NCBI RefSeq assembly: GCF_014645695.1 | Contig: NZ_BMMF01000007.1 | Coordinates: forward strand, 124,001 to 188,000 | Direction: 5' to 3' | DNA length: 64,000 nt | DNA from: Salinarimonas ramus | GTDB taxonomy: Bacteria > Pseudomonadota > Alphaproteobacteria > Rhizobiales > Beijerinckiaceae | Part shown: in pieces, positions 8,254 through 17,538 of the stretch | Numbering within the stretch: the stretch's first letter is position 1 | Layout of the letters: each line of letters starts with the position of its first letter | Program-made: the position numbers and the translations under genes | The notes under the pieces: generated by a model | What the model was told of the DNA's origin: nothing | What the model saw: only the letters and a program-made list of their open reading frames with translations | The model's database searches: none

Positions 8254-9195
8254 ATGGCAGACATCGTCGTCAGCGAGTTCATGGACGAGGCCGCGATCGC
8301 CGCCTCGCTGTCGGGCTTCGACGTCCTCTACGATCCGGGCCTCGTCGATCGCCCCGGCGACCTCGCGGCGGCGGTGACGGGCGCGCGCGCGCTGATCGTG
8401 CGCAACCGCACGCAGGTCCGCGGCGCGCTGCTCGAGGCGGCGGACGCCCTCGTCTGCGTGGGGCGTCTCGGGGTGGGCCTCGACAATATCGACGTCCCGG
8501 CCTGCGAGGCGCGGGCCGTGAAGGTCTTCCCCGCCACCGGCGCCAACGACATCGGCGTCGCGGAATACGTCATCGGCACGGCGATGATGCTCTTGCGCGG
8601 CGCCTACACCGCCACCGACGAGGTGATCGCCGGCGCCTGGCCGCGCAACCGGCTGATGGGCCGTGAGGTCTACGGCAAGACGATGGGCCTCGTCGGCTTC
8701 GGCTCCATCGCGCGCGAGACGGGCAAGCGCGCGGCGGCGCTCGGCATGACGATCGTCGCCTACGACCCCTTCGTGCCGGAGGGCGACGCCGCCTGGTCGC
8801 AGCCCTGGGGGCGCGTCGCCAAGCGCGAGCTCGAGGCGCTGCTCGCCGAAGCCGACGTGGTGTCGCTCCACGTCCCGCTCACCGACGCGACGCGAAACCT
8901 CGTCGACGCGGCGGCGCTCGCGCTGTGCAAGCGCGACGCGATCCTGATCAACGCCGCCCGCGGCGGTGTCGTCGACGAGCCCGCCCTCGCCGCCGCCTTG
9001 AAGGAGGGCCGCCTGGGCGGCGCCGCGCTCGACGTGTTCGAGACGGAGCCCCTCGCGGCCGAGAAGGGCGGGGTCTTCGCCGGCTGCCCGAACCTCGTCC
9101 TGACGCCGCACATCGCCGGGGTCAGCGTCGAATCGAACGTGCGCGTCTCGGCCGTCACCGCCGAGAACGTCCGCCGCTGCCTCGAAGGAGCCTGA
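8254..9195 (+). CDS. slcC: (S)-sulfolactate dehydrogenase, D-2-hydroxyacid dehydrogenase family
   Basis: A 313-residue NAD-dependent 2-hydroxyacid dehydrogenase. The Rossmann motif is LVGFGSIARETG (about residues 150-160) with an Asp in VAYDPFV for NAD. The catalytic Arg is in NAARGGVVDE, Glu in DVFETEP and His in LTPHIAGVS, the R-E-H triad of the family. Paired with the ComC-type enzyme downstream it matches the two-dehydrogenase racemisation described in Chromohalobacter salexigens: SlcC oxidises (S)-sulfolactate to sulfopyruvate and ComC reduces it to the (R) form used by SuyAB. Specificity is inferred from the cluster. Confidence 0.8.
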   Translation: MADIVVSEFMDEAAIAASLSGFDVLYDPGLVDRPGDLAAAVTGARALIVRNRTQVRGALLEAADALVCVGRLGVGLDNIDVPACEARAVKVFPATGANDIGVAEYVIGTAMMLLRGAYTATDEVIAGAWPRNRLMGREVYGKTMGLVGFGSIARETGKRAAALGMTIVAYDPFVPEGDAAWSQPWGRVAKRELEALLAEADVVSLHVPLTDATRNLVDAAALALCKRDAILINAARGGVVDEPALAAALKEGRLGGAALDVFETEPLAAEKGGVFAGCPNLVLTPHIAGVSVESNVRVSAVTAENVRRCLEGA

Positions 9196-9199
9196 TCCG

Positions 9200-10192
9200 A
9201 TGCCGGTCCTGACCATCGCCGAGGCCGAGGCCGAGATCGCCGCCGCGCTCGTGCGGGCGAATACCTCGCCGGAGAACGCCGCCCACGTCGCCCGCGCCCT
9301 CGTCGCGGCCGAAGCCGACGGGCTGAAAGGGCACGGCCTCTCGCGCGTTGCGACCTACGCGGCGCAGGCGAAGGCGGGCAAGGTCGACGGGCACGCGACC
9401 CCGACCGCCGCGCGGCCGAAGCCCGGCGTGCTCGCCGTCGATGCGGCCCACGGCTTCGCCTATCCGGCGCTCGCCCTCGTCGCCGACGAGCTCCCCGAGA
9501 TCGCGCAGGCGCAGGGTGTCGCCGCCGCCGCGATCCGCCGCTCGCATCATTGCGGCGCGGCCGGGCATCCGGTGGAGGCGCTGGCGGAGAAGGGACTGGT
9601 CGCCCTCCTCTTCGCCAACACGCCGGCCGCGATCGCGCCCTGGGGCGGCAAGCTGCCGGTCTTCGGCACGAATCCCATCGCCTTCGCCTGCCCGATGCCG
9701 GGGCGTGCGCCCGTCGTCGTCGATCTCTCGCTCTCGAAGGTGGCGCGCGGCAACATTCTCGCCGCCAAGCAGAAGGGCGAGCCGATCCCGGAGGGCTGGG
9801 CGCTCGACGTCGACGGCAACCCGACGACGGACGCCGAGGCGGCGCTCGAGGGCACGATGCTGCCGCTCGGCGACGCCAAGGGCACGGCGCTCGCGCTCAT
9901 GGTCGAGCTCCTGGCCGCCGGCATCACCGGCGCGAACTACGCGGCGGAGGCCTCTTCCTTCCTCGACGCCGAGGGCCCTCCCCCGGGCACGGGCCAGCTG
10001 ATCCTCGCCCTCGACCCGCAGGCGCTGGGCGGCGAGGGCGCGCTCGCGCGCGTCTCCGCGCTCGCGGCCATGATCGAGGGTCAGGACGGCGCGCGGCTCC
10101 CCGGCATGCGCCGCCTGGCCTTGCGCGAGAAGGCGCGCGCGGAGGGCCTCCAGGTCGCGGACGCGGCACTCGCGGCGATCCACGCGATCTGA
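9200..10192 (+). CDS. comC: (R)-sulfolactate dehydrogenase, malate/L-lactate dehydrogenase family
   Basis: A 330-residue member of the Ldh2/MDG2 oxidoreductase family, unrelated in fold to SlcC. Recognisable parts are the SHHCGAAGHPVEALAEKG segment with the catalytic His, FANTPAAIAPWGGKLPVFGTNP, and VDLSLSKVARGNI. ComC homologues interconvert (R)-sulfolactate and sulfopyruvate using NAD(P)H. The gene begins 4 bp after the slcC stop and is the last of the suyA-suyB-suyZ-slcC-comC run, so co-expression is likely. Ureidoglycolate or malate dehydrogenase are alternative activities in this family; the neighbourhood argues for sulfolactate. Confidence 0.78.
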   Translation: MPVLTIAEAEAEIAAALVRANTSPENAAHVARALVAAEADGLKGHGLSRVATYAAQAKAGKVDGHATPTAARPKPGVLAVDAAHGFAYPALALVADELPEIAQAQGVAAAAIRRSHHCGAAGHPVEALAEKGLVALLFANTPAAIAPWGGKLPVFGTNPIAFACPMPGRAPVVVDLSLSKVARGNILAAKQKGEPIPEGWALDVDGNPTTDAEAALEGTMLPLGDAKGTALALMVELLAAGITGANYAAEASSFLDAEGPPPGTGQLILALDPQALGGEGALARVSALAAMIEGQDGARLPGMRRLALREKARAEGLQVADAALAAIHAI

Positions 10193-10211
10193 CGCGCGGG
10201 CGCGGGCTCGG

Positions 10212-10619
10212 TCAGTAGGTCATCATGGGAGGAAGCGTCTTCGCTTCCTCGATCCATGTCGCGACCTCCTTGGCGCTCGGCACCGAGCGGACGAGCTTCT
10301 TCGCCTCGTTGGTGGCGGCCATCGCGGCGGCGAGGTTCTCCGGATTGCGGCGGGCGAGCTCCTTCACCGTATCGACGCCCGCGGCCTCGAGCAGCTCGGC
10401 CATCTGGCCGGCGACACCCTTGATGCGGAACAGGTCGCAATGGTTCGCCCATTTGAGGATCAGCTTCGTGCTGATCCCCGTCGCCTCCGCGAGGTCGGCG
10501 CGACCCTTGCGAACCTTGGCGCGGGCCAGGAACGCGTCCGTCGTCCTGATGCCGTGCTCGCGCAGCGTCTGCGCGTAAGCCGGGCCGATGCCCTCGACCT
10601 CCTCGATCCCGTCCGCCAT
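10212..10619 (-). CDS. DUF4332 helix-hairpin-helix protein
   Basis: A 135-residue small protein of the DUF4332 type. It carries two helix-hairpin-helix-like segments: EVEGIGPAYAQTLREHGI at about residues 7-24 and IKGVAGQMAELLEAAGVDTV around 65-85, each followed by a block like VKELARRNPENLAAAM. Such repeats bind DNA or proteins non-specifically; no function is established for the family to my knowledge. ATG at 10619 has a strong GGAGGGGG upstream. It converges on comC from the other strand and appears to be a single-gene unit. Confidence 0.78.
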   Translation of the reverse strand: MADGIEEVEGIGPAYAQTLREHGIRTTDAFLARAKVRKGRADLAEATGISTKLILKWANHCDLFRIKGVAGQMAELLEAAGVDTVKELARRNPENLAAAMAATNEAKKLVRSVPSAKEVATWIEEAKTLPPMMTY

Positions 10620-10710
10620 GGCGATCCCCCTCCGTCGCGTTATCGCTTGGGGGGACATTCCTCGACGTTCGGGTCGCGGTCAAGGGCGCGGACGACCGAC
10701 GGCTGTGCGC

Positions 10711-13700
10711 TCAGTACTCGATCTCGTAGCCGATGCCCACCGACGAGCGACCGTCCGCGCCCACAGCGCCCTGGAAGCGCAGGCGGTCGCTGAGGTCGAT
10801 GTCGAGGGAGACGCCGGTGTCGTCGGGCCGCGCGCCGGCGCGGATGCCCAGGCGCACGTTGTCGGCGATGTAGCGCCCGACGCCCACCGTCGGGCCGCCC
10901 TCCCCCGCGGAGATGTCGAGGCTGTCGACGCCCAGGCTCTTGCGGATCTCCTCGAAGAGCCCGCCGCCGCCGCCGCCCGCGAGGCTGGCGACGCCCTGCG
11001 CGAGCTGCAGCGCCTGCGCCGCCGAGAGCCCGCCCGCCGCGCGCCCGAACAGGATGCGCGAGAGGATCTCGTCGTCGGGCAGCTGCGGCGTCGAGGAGAG
11101 CTCGAAGCGCGGCGCATTGGCGGGGCCGCGCACGGCGATCTGCGCCGTGATGTCGTCGGCCCGCGTCTGCGCCACCAGGTCGAGCGAGGGCGTCAGCGAG
11201 CCCGCGAAGGTGAGGCGACCGCGGGTGAAGTCGAGGCGCTGGCCGAGGATGTCGAGGCGCCCGCGGCGCAGGTCGAAGGCGCCCACCGCGTTCGGATCGC
11301 TCGTCGTGCCGGTGAGGCGCAATTGCCCGCCGAGCTCGGCGTTGACGCCGCGCCCGCGCACGAAGATCTGGTTGAGCGCGTTCACCGTGATGTCGAGCCG
11401 GGCATCGAAGGGCGCGCCCGCATTCGCCGCCTCCCGCGCCGCGCGCTCGCGGGCGAGCGCGAGCCGCGCGGCGGCCTGGGGCGGCGGAGCGACGTGCTCG
11501 GTGCCCGGCAGGGGCTCGAGCGTCGTCGGCAGGCTGTCGGGGATGGCGACGTCGAGCTCGCGCAGATCGACGCTGCCGGCGATCGTCGGCGTCGTCGCGA
11601 GAGGGCCCGAGACGTCGAGGTCGAGATCCGCCGTCGCCGTCAGCAGGTCCGAGCTGACGAGCTGGGCGTTGCGCCCGGTGATCGTCAGGTTCGCGGGGAA
11701 GCCGCCGGAGAGCCCGACCGTGCCGCCCACCGACAGCGTGCCGCCGTTGGGCGTCTGCGCGGTGAGATCGGCGATGCGCACCGTGTCGCCCTCGGCGCTG
11801 ACGCGCCCGGAGATGCCGGTGAGCGTCACGCCGCGCAGGTCGTCGCGGAAGGAGCCGCCGGACAGCGTCGCGCCGCCGGTGATCTGCGGATCGGAGAACG
11901 TGCCGCCGATGTCGAGATCGACCTGCGCCTGTCCGCCGACGCGCTGGCCGGGATCGAGGAAGCGCGAGAGCGGATCGAGGGTGACCGGACCGCTGACCGC
12001 GATGTCTATCGTGCCCGACGGGTCGAGCGGCACGGAGCCGTCGACGGACAGCGTGCCGAGAGGCGGCGCCGCGACGCTGGCGTCGATGGTCGCGCGCTCG
12101 CCCGTCAGGCGGCCCGAGGCCGTGACGTCGATCGCCGCGATGCCGGCGTCGCGCGTCTGCGGCAGAGCCAGATTGTCGACCTGGAGCGTGTAGGAGCCGG
12201 TGGGCGCCTCGATCGTGCCGCCGAGATCGGCATTGAGCGAGGCCGTACCGGAAATCTCGAGATCGGGCGCCGCCGCGCGGGCGAGCGCCAGCGGGAGCGC
12301 GGAGGCCGACACGTCGAGGTCGATCTCGCCCGACGGGTCGAGCGGGACGGAGCCCTCGACGGAGAGGTTGCCGCCGCCGACCGCGAGGGTGGCGTCGACG
12401 CTCGCGCGCTCGCGGGTGAACGTGCCCTGCGCCGACGCCTCGACGCCCGGCAGGCCGGCGCGACGCAGCTGCGGCACGGAGAAGCCCGAGACGGACACGT
12501 CGTAGGTCCCCTCCGGCGCGGAGGGCGTGCCGGCGACGTCGATCGTGCCGTTCACCACGCCTTCGATGCCGAGGTCCGGGACGAAGATCTCCGCCACCGA
12601 GAGCGGCAGGCTCGTGATCTGGGCCTCGAGATCGAGCGTCTCGCCCACCGTCCCGTCGAGCGCGACGAGGCCCCCGTCGGCGCGCAGCTGCAGGCCGTCG
12701 ATGGCGACCGCGCCGTCGGCGATGGTGACGGAGGCGTCCTGCGCCAGCGTCACGCTGCGGCCGTCGCGGGTCGCCTCGAAGCGCGAGAGCGCGATCGTCG
12801 TCGCGCCGTCCTCTGGGATCACGCGCCCGGCGGCGTCGAGGTCGAAGCCCTGGGCCGTGGCCGATGCGGTGAAGTCGGTGGCCTCGGGCGTGCCGTCGAA
12901 GGCGAGGCGCACGCTCTCGAATGTCTGGCCGCCGGCGACGAGCTCCTGCGCCGACACCGACCCGTCGAGCACCGGTGCGCGGAAGAGGTCCTGCGCCCGC
13001 AGGTCCACGAAGACGTCGGAGAGCGCCACCTCGCCGAAGCGCAGGGACGAGCCCTCCGCCATGACGTCCGCGTTCTGCCCTCCGTCCTCGACGGCGAGCG
13101 AGACGTCCGCCTCGAGAGCGCCGGCGAGCTCGGTGAGCAGCAGCGGCGCGAGATCGGAGAGATCGCCGGCGTCGAGGCTGATCTCGCCGGCGGCGAGGCC
13201 GGCATCGCCGATCGTCACGTCGCCCGCGAGATCGACGGAACCGATCGTCAGGTCGAGCCCTTCGAGCGAAATTCCACCCGTCTGCGTGCGCAGGACGCGC
13301 GCCATGCCCTCGGCGGCCTCGCCCGCGACCGAGCCGGAGAGCGCCACCTGCGCGTCGAGATCGCCCGTCACGTCCGCGGCGGAGACCCGCAGGTCCAGGC
13401 GCTCGATGGGGCGATCGAGAGCGACGACGTCGCGCAGCGACACGGTCGCGGCGACGTTGGGCGTCTCGAGCGAGCCCGTGAGCCGCGCCTGCGCGCTCGC
13501 GCTGCCCGCGCTCACCCGCTCGTCGAGGGGTGCCAGCATGGGGATCGTGAGATCGAGGGTGAGGTCGGCGTCCTCGTCCGTGGCGCGACCGTCCGCCACC
13601 AGCATCAGGTTGGCGCCGTCGAGCATCAGGTTCGTCAGCGCGAAGCCGCCGGGGATCTGCTGAGCGGTGCCCGACAGCGTGGCGGTGTCGCCGACGAGGC

Positions 13701-15324
13701 CGTCGATGGCGGGATTGCCGGTCTCGAAGCCCTCGAGCGTGCCGTCGAGCTGCGCCGTGATCTGCTGCGCGGACGGATCGCCCACGAGCCGGGCCTCGAT
13801 GTCGGCGGAGCCGGCGAGATCGAGCCCCGCGAGGCGCGAGAAGGCGGAAAGGTCCGGGATCGCGGCGTCGAGCGTGCCGTTCAGGTCGTTCGCGCCCACG
13901 CGTCCCGAGAACGTCGTCGAGGCGGTCTGCGTCTCGATCGCCGCGGTCTCCACGTCCGCGACGCCCTCGGCGCTCACCTCGCCGCGCGCGACGACGGAGA
14001 GCGAGGGCCCGATCGCGTCCTGGAGCGCGGGGTCCTCGAAGGCGAGGCCCTGCGCGTCCGCGTCGAGATCGAAGGAGAAGCGCGTCGGCGGGTCGTCCGT
14101 GCCGACGGGGGCGGAATCGATCGTCAGGTCGAGGCTGTCGAGGGAGACGACGGGCGTGACCACGCCGCGCGCGACGATCTCGCCGTCCACGCGAGGCGCC
14201 TCGATCGAGCCGTTCACGTCGACGTCGAGGGAAAGCTCGCCGATCTGGGCCTGCCCGGCCTCCGTGACGCCGCCTTCGGTCGGGAGCGCACGCCCCTCGA
14301 CCGAAATGTCGAGGGCGCCCTCGGGTCCGATGGCGCCGCCGACGGTCAGCTCCGCCACGCGCGACGCGAGGCGCACCTGGTCGAGGCCGATGCGGCCGGC
14401 GTCACCGATGCCGACGTCGCCGGAGAGCTGCGTCGTGCCCTCGAAGATCGGCGCAACCGCCTCCGGCAGGAGGCCGGCGATCTGCGCGGCGAGATCGAGA
14501 TCGAGCGCGTAGGCGCCGTCGACCCGCTGCACCGTCGCGCGACCGTCGGCGCCGATGGTGGGGCCGGCCTCGAAATCGAGGTTCGCCGCGAAGTCCTCGA
14601 GCGGCCCCTCCCCCTGCAGCGTGAGCATGACCGGCGGCAGCCCGGGCAGGTCGGCGAGGCGTGCCACGAGGCCGCCGGCCGGCTCGTCGAGGGAGACGTC
14701 GAGCGCCAGCGTGTTCGCGGCCGGCTGGTAGGCGATGTCGGCCGAGAAGGCGCCGGGCTGATCGAGGCGCTCCGCCGAGAGGTCGAGGGTGATGCCCTCG
14801 TCGGGATCGCCGATGCGCGCCGAGCCCTCCGCCGAGAGGCGGGCGGCGGTGCCGAGCACCGGCTCGCCGAGCACCAGCTCGCCCAGGGCGAAGCGGTCGA
14901 CGTCCACCTCGAGCGGCAGCTCGGGGAAGATCGGCCCGTCCTCCACGTCCTCCTCGTCGACGGCCTCCTCGCCCGCGGGCAGGCGCTCGATGGTGAGCGT
15001 GCCGAGCGTCAGCTCGTTGACCTCGAGCCGGCGCTGGAACACCAACGCGGAGCGGTTCCAGTCGATCGTCGCACTGTCGAGGGAGAGCCACACGCCCTCC
15101 TCGTCCGAGATGCGGATGTCGCGGATCGTCGCCTCGGAGGAGAGCGCCCCCTCCACCGCGCCGATGGAGATCTGCTGCGTCGGCGTGGAGAGCAGGTTCG
15201 AGATCAGCCCGGCGAGGACGCCCTGATCCTCCTGTGCGCGCGAGGAGGAGGTGGCGAGGACGCCCGCGACGCCGGCGAGAGCCAGCGCGGCGAGCGCGAG
15301 GAGGAACGTGCGGGTGCGCGTCAT
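10711..15324 (-). CDS. tamB: Translocation and assembly module subunit TamB
   Basis: A 1537-residue AsmA-like/DUF490 protein. An N-terminal signal-anchor helix (about residues 5-26, LALAALALAGVAGVLATSS) is followed by a long, acidic, beta-rich region with Asp/Gly-rich repeats, and a C-terminal DUF490 domain containing FTRGRLTFAGSL and a tail ending EYEIEY-like. TamB spans the periplasm as a groove-like beta-taco and, with TamA, helps insert outer-membrane proteins and move lipids. Its ATG overlaps the tamA stop (ATGA), so the pair is coupled. Within it, about 105-residue units are duplicated in tandem (see the repeat at 12014-12363). Confidence 0.92.
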   Translation of the reverse strand: MTRTRTFLLALAALALAGVAGVLATSSSRAQEDQGVLAGLISNLLSTPTQQISIGAVEGALSSEATIRDIRISDEEGVWLSLDSATIDWNRSALVFQRRLEVNELTLGTLTIERLPAGEEAVDEEDVEDGPIFPELPLEVDVDRFALGELVLGEPVLGTAARLSAEGSARIGDPDEGITLDLSAERLDQPGAFSADIAYQPAANTLALDVSLDEPAGGLVARLADLPGLPPVMLTLQGEGPLEDFAANLDFEAGPTIGADGRATVQRVDGAYALDLDLAAQIAGLLPEAVAPIFEGTTQLSGDVGIGDAGRIGLDQVRLASRVAELTVGGAIGPEGALDISVEGRALPTEGGVTEAGQAQIGELSLDVDVNGSIEAPRVDGEIVARGVVTPVVSLDSLDLTIDSAPVGTDDPPTRFSFDLDADAQGLAFEDPALQDAIGPSLSVVARGEVSAEGVADVETAAIETQTASTTFSGRVGANDLNGTLDAAIPDLSAFSRLAGLDLAGSADIEARLVGDPSAQQITAQLDGTLEGFETGNPAIDGLVGDTATLSGTAQQIPGGFALTNLMLDGANLMLVADGRATDEDADLTLDLTIPMLAPLDERVSAGSASAQARLTGSLETPNVAATVSLRDVVALDRPIERLDLRVSAADVTGDLDAQVALSGSVAGEAAEGMARVLRTQTGGISLEGLDLTIGSVDLAGDVTIGDAGLAAGEISLDAGDLSDLAPLLLTELAGALEADVSLAVEDGGQNADVMAEGSSLRFGEVALSDVFVDLRAQDLFRAPVLDGSVSAQELVAGGQTFESVRLAFDGTPEATDFTASATAQGFDLDAAGRVIPEDGATTIALSRFEATRDGRSVTLAQDASVTIADGAVAIDGLQLRADGGLVALDGTVGETLDLEAQITSLPLSVAEIFVPDLGIEGVVNGTIDVAGTPSAPEGTYDVSVSGFSVPQLRRAGLPGVEASAQGTFTRERASVDATLAVGGGNLSVEGSVPLDPSGEIDLDVSASALPLALARAAAPDLEISGTASLNADLGGTIEAPTGSYTLQVDNLALPQTRDAGIAAIDVTASGRLTGERATIDASVAAPPLGTLSVDGSVPLDPSGTIDIAVSGPVTLDPLSRFLDPGQRVGGQAQVDLDIGGTFSDPQITGGATLSGGSFRDDLRGVTLTGISGRVSAEGDTVRIADLTAQTPNGGTLSVGGTVGLSGGFPANLTITGRNAQLVSSDLLTATADLDLDVSGPLATTPTIAGSVDLRELDVAIPDSLPTTLEPLPGTEHVAPPPQAAARLALARERAAREAANAGAPFDARLDITVNALNQIFVRGRGVNAELGGQLRLTGTTSDPNAVGAFDLRRGRLDILGQRLDFTRGRLTFAGSLTPSLDLVAQTRADDITAQIAVRGPANAPRFELSSTPQLPDDEILSRILFGRAAGGLSAAQALQLAQGVASLAGGGGGGLFEEIRKSLGVDSLDISAGEGGPTVGVGRYIADNVRLGIRAGARPDDTGVSLDIDLSDRLRFQGAVGADGRSSVGIGYEIEY
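12014..12363 (-). repeat. tamB: Internal tandem duplication in tamB
   Basis: A 35-bp block at 12014-12048 recurs at 12329-12363 with two mismatches, exactly 315 bp (105 codons) away, encoding GSVPLDPSG twice. The flanking protein also aligns at that offset (VPQLRRAGL versus LPQTRDAGI; FTRERASVDATL versus LTGERATIDASV). This indicates a duplicated 105-residue unit in the beta-taco region. Confidence 0.7.
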
Positions 15325-17291
15325 CAGAAGGCCTGCCCGATGCCGAGATAGAGGCCGAACGCGTCGTCCCCGTCCTCCGGGTTGAGCGGGAAGGCGATGT
15401 CGGCGCGAATGGGTCCGATCGCCGTGTGGTAGCGCAGGCCGATGCCCGCCGCGAAGCGCAGCTCCTCGTCGAAGCTCGGATAGCTCTCGCGGAAGGAGGA
15501 GCCGGCGTCGACGAACGGCACGATGCCGATCGTGTCCGTCACCCGCAGGCGCGCCTCGAGCGAGGCCTCGAACAGGGAGCGCCCGCCGATCGGCTCGCCG
15601 GCGAGCTGCGGACCGAGGCTGCGATAGGCATAGCCGCGCACCGAGCCGCCGCCGCCGGAGAAGAAGCGCCGGTTCGTCGGCACCTCGCCGAGCTCCGCGC
15701 CCGCGATGGAGCCCACCTCCACGCGCCCGGCGATGACGTAGCGCTTGCGGGCGTCGAGGGGGAAATAGGCGGAGGCCTCGAGCTCGGCATAGGTGAAGCC
15801 GACGGTCGAGCCGAAGGCTTCGAGATAGGGCGTGACGCCGGCGCGCAGGCGGTAGCCCTCGCGCGGGTCGAGCCGCGAATCCGTCATGTCGAGCTCGCCC
15901 GCGATCGGGATGCCCACGAGCGTGTAGTCGTACTCGCCCAGCACGTCCGTGCCGCGGCCGATCTCGTATTGCACGCCCACCTGCACGTTGGCGCGCTCGG
16001 CGAAGCGGTGGCGGATGCCGGCGGTGACGTTGAACAGCTCCGCCTCGTAGCCCGCCGTACGGTCGCGCGACACCAGCGCATCGGCCAGGAGATCGTTGCG
16101 GGTGCCCCACAGAGCCGGCTTGATGAAGCTCGCCGACACCTTGCCGCCGAGGTCGTCCCACCACTCTTCCTCGTCGGTGTTGCGGAAGCGGGCGCCGTCC
16201 TGGGTGAGGTAGAGGGCGGTGGCCTCGAGCCGCAGGCGCTCGGCGCCGCCGAAGAGGTTGCGGTGCGCCCAATAGATGGACGCCGCCGGCCCGTCCGAGG
16301 TCGAGTAGCTCGCCGAGACGCCGAAGAGGCGCGGCAGGCGCTCGGAGACGACGACCTCGAGCGGCAGGTTGCCGTTCTCGTTCAGCGCGTCCGCCTCGTT
16401 CACGCGCACGGCGGAGATCGCCTCGATCTGGCCGATGGAGCGGCGGATGGAGGCGAGCGCCTCGGGCGAATAAGGATCGCCGGGCTCGGTGTAGATGAAG
16501 GAGCGGATGACGTATTCGGGCACGCCCTCGTTGCCGCTGACAGCCACCGGCCCGATGCCGGCGATGGGCCCCGGCGCGACGGTGATCGAGAGATCCATTA
16601 CGCCCTCGGGATGGATCACCACCGGGTCGACGGCCGCGATCTCGACGAGCGGGCGTGAGGCGGCGCGGTAATAGTCGACGATGTTGGCCTGTGCCGCCAG
16701 GATGTCGGCGCTCGCCGCCGCATCGCCGGGCTCCAGCGCGTAGGTGCCCTCGGGAAGCGCGAGCGGCGCGCCGTCGGGGCCGAGCACGCGCAGGCTGCGG
16801 ATGGCGAAGACCTCGCCGGGCTCGATCATCACACGCACCGGCACCAGCGCGCTGCCGCGAAAGCCCCGCGCGGCCGCGACGGCCGCCTGCGCGTTCTCGC
16901 CGCGGATCGTCAGGGGCACGCCCGCCACCTCGATGCGCACGCGCGCATTGTAGTAGCCGAGCCCCCAGAGCGCGTCGATGAAGGGAACGAGGTCGCTCTG
17001 CGCCCGGCGCACGAGCGCCTCCGCGTCCGGCGGCGGGTCGCCGCGCAGGCGGAAGAGCGTGGAGACGGTCTCGAAGGAATCCTCGATGTCGGCCTCGCCC
17101 TCGACGACGATGTCGAGATCGTAGGGCAGCGCCTCCGCGCTGGGCTCCGGCGGCTCCTCGTCGGAGCCGAACAGGCCGAAGAAATCGAACTGCGCGCGCG
17201 CCGGCGCGCTCCACGCGACGAGGCCCGCAGCCACGAGCAGGCACAACGCCGTCGTCGCCCGTCCCCGACCGTTCCATTCGGCTCGTTGCAT
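15324..17291 (-). CDS. tamA: Translocation and assembly module subunit TamA (Omp85 family)
   Basis: A 655-residue outer-membrane protein. A signal peptide (residues 1-33, ending APARA) precedes POTRA-like repeats (about 40-260, for example DLDIVVEGEADIEDSF and GIGPVAVSGNEGVPEYVIRS) and a 16-strand-type Omp85 barrel (about 300-655) ending in a terminal Phe, the usual barrel signature. The barrel shows the RFFSGGGGSVRGYAYRSLGP segment, matching the VRGY motif of Omp85 lid loops. It works with TamB encoded just downstream. Start MQRAEWNGRGR at 17291 is chosen because it leads directly into the signal peptide. Confidence 0.92.
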   Translation of the reverse strand: MQRAEWNGRGRATTALCLLVAAGLVAWSAPARAQFDFFGLFGSDEEPPEPSAEALPYDLDIVVEGEADIEDSFETVSTLFRLRGDPPPDAEALVRRAQSDLVPFIDALWGLGYYNARVRIEVAGVPLTIRGENAQAAVAAARGFRGSALVPVRVMIEPGEVFAIRSLRVLGPDGAPLALPEGTYALEPGDAAASADILAAQANIVDYYRAASRPLVEIAAVDPVVIHPEGVMDLSITVAPGPIAGIGPVAVSGNEGVPEYVIRSFIYTEPGDPYSPEALASIRRSIGQIEAISAVRVNEADALNENGNLPLEVVVSERLPRLFGVSASYSTSDGPAASIYWAHRNLFGGAERLRLEATALYLTQDGARFRNTDEEEWWDDLGGKVSASFIKPALWGTRNDLLADALVSRDRTAGYEAELFNVTAGIRHRFAERANVQVGVQYEIGRGTDVLGEYDYTLVGIPIAGELDMTDSRLDPREGYRLRAGVTPYLEAFGSTVGFTYAELEASAYFPLDARKRYVIAGRVEVGSIAGAELGEVPTNRRFFSGGGGSVRGYAYRSLGPQLAGEPIGGRSLFEASLEARLRVTDTIGIVPFVDAGSSFRESYPSFDEELRFAAGIGLRYHTAIGPIRADIAFPLNPEDGDDAFGLYLGIGQAF

Positions 17292-17504
17292 CCGAGACTC
17301 CGCCGCATCCGGCCACATACCGGCGCCGGTTCTAACGCCTGCAGCTCCCCCCGTGGACCCGGAGAAGATCATGAAAGCGCGTCCGTGGCAAATTCGACAC
17401 GGGAAGCGTGGCAATAGTGTCGGCTGCCCGGCGCGCGCCGCGGATCGGCGCGAAGCGTTGCCGTTCAAGGGGATCGTCGTTTCGACCGAGCGTCCGGCGC
17501 GGCC

Positions 17505-17528
17505 GGGCGGGCGCGTCGGCCCCCGCCC
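17505..17528 (-). terminator. Possible terminator hairpin after phnE
   Basis: GGGCGGG (17505-17511) and CCCGCCC (17522-17528) form a perfect 7-bp G+C stem, 11 bp downstream of the last phn gene on the minus strand. No clear U-tract follows, so termination is tentative. Confidence 0.35.
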
Positions 17529-17538
17529 GCAGCCGCGA

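Noticed and set aside
10588-15351. A very long plus-strand open frame opposite tamB
   Set aside because: It is the antisense shadow of a high-G+C gene; it is Arg/Ala/Glu-rich without domains, and TamB with its tamA overlap explains the region.
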